Shown piece by piece: positions 63,599 to 64,000 of a stretch of 64,000 nt of DNA (position 1 is the stretch's first letter; each line of letters starts with the position of its first letter). The position numbers and the translations under genes are program-made. Origin of the DNA: Amyelois transitella (Eukaryota; Arthropoda; Insecta; Lepidoptera; Pyralidae). The stretch lies in NCBI RefSeq assembly GCF_032362555.1, contig NC_083525.1:8541501-8605500 (forward strand), in the 5' to 3' direction. A model generated the notes under the pieces. That model did not search any database and was not told the origin of the DNA. It saw nothing but the letters and a program-made list of their open reading frames with translations.

Positions 63599-64000
63599 GT
63601 TTGTCAACTTTTTTATGAGCTATTGCTTTGTTTTTTTTTTAATTTTGAACTCTTTTGTTTACTGTTTTTATGTTAGTTGCAATATCGTGTAGGGTAGTTG
63701 CGGTTTTTTTTTATTTTTAATCTTTTCCTTTATAATGTTTTTTGTTATTTTTATAAGGTTATATCGATATTTTTGTCGTTTTCGTTATGACGTCAAAGTC
63801 TATAATCTTAGTAATCCTAACTTAAAATTGTTTTATTATCGATTGATAATATCTATTATTATGATATACATATTTTGTACTTCTGCTATCATCTTCCTTT
63901 ATGATAACTTCAATTTATTGCGTTAGAATTATTAACTAAATTACACTCATTAAATATATCACAATTGTAAAATTTCATGTATGTTTTAAAAAATGTAAAA
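63599..64000. other. AT-rich, possible intron start
   Basis: Very AT-rich with no repeat. The 63-codon frame at 63735 has AT-driven composition. Confidence 0.35.

Noticed and set aside
3179..63926. Many 60-110-codon open frames outside the transposase and RMND1 (e.g. 15237, 21011, 28191, 33215, 61001 end)
   Set aside because: They translate family A, B or E repeats (recurring peptides such as GVDRANSLEKTEWPR or NRTTPSLSHGCRKRRLRD) or AT-driven chance frames without splice signals or domains.

Overview
The window is nuclear DNA of a moth or butterfly. The evidence is an AT-rich background, spliced genes with GT-AG introns, a eukaryotic tRNA-Arg gene with a Pol III T-run terminator, and dense repeats of kinds known from Lepidoptera (tRNA-derived SINEs, Helitron-like elements ending in CTAG with a GACGAAGTC hairpin, and LINE 3' ends with microsatellite tails). 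Nothing prokaryotic is present. No repeat was matched to a database; family letters A-H are my own labels.

Layout. (1) 1-5 kb: the last two coding exons of an RMND1 homologue on the + strand (926-1074 and 4477-4606), which join in frame across a 3.4-kb intron full of repeats. (2) 7.7-8.04 kb: a candidate promoter and first exon of a + strand gene (TATAAA, strong GTAAGT donor). (3) 8.9-14.14 kb: an apparently intact 5.2-kb pogo/jerky-type DNA transposon on the - strand, with diverged terminal inverted repeats, a TA target duplication and a spliced gene for a transposase of about 817 residues (psq-type HTH, DD35D catalytic core, conserved C-terminal domain). (4) 15.06 kb: tRNA-Arg(ACG) on the - strand. 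(5) 15.1-64 kb: no confident protein gene. It is a field of about 70 copies of one short retroposon (family A), about 12 copies of a LINE 3' end (family B), Helitron-like families C, D and F, tRNA-SINEs E and G, LINE 3' ends (family H and an RT fragment at 37.5 kb), and a few GC-rich islets that look like promoters or first exons (29.2, 30.4, 44.9 and 63.4 kb) with unknown products.

Main observation. Family A (no RT-like reading frame seen) and family B (which keeps the C-terminal end of a LINE RT reading frame) finish with the same 3' module: a short hairpin, then GTGATT, then (TATG)n. One base pair of the hairpin stem differs between the families in a compensatory way. At least ten family A copies have 8-25-bp target-site duplications, so A is retroposed. 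The simplest reading is a SINE/LINE pair in which A borrows B's reverse transcriptase through a shared 3' RNA hairpin. A second theme is four separate fold-back palindromes (0.14, 24.6, 34.05 and 61.3 kb); three are built from pieces of these repeats.
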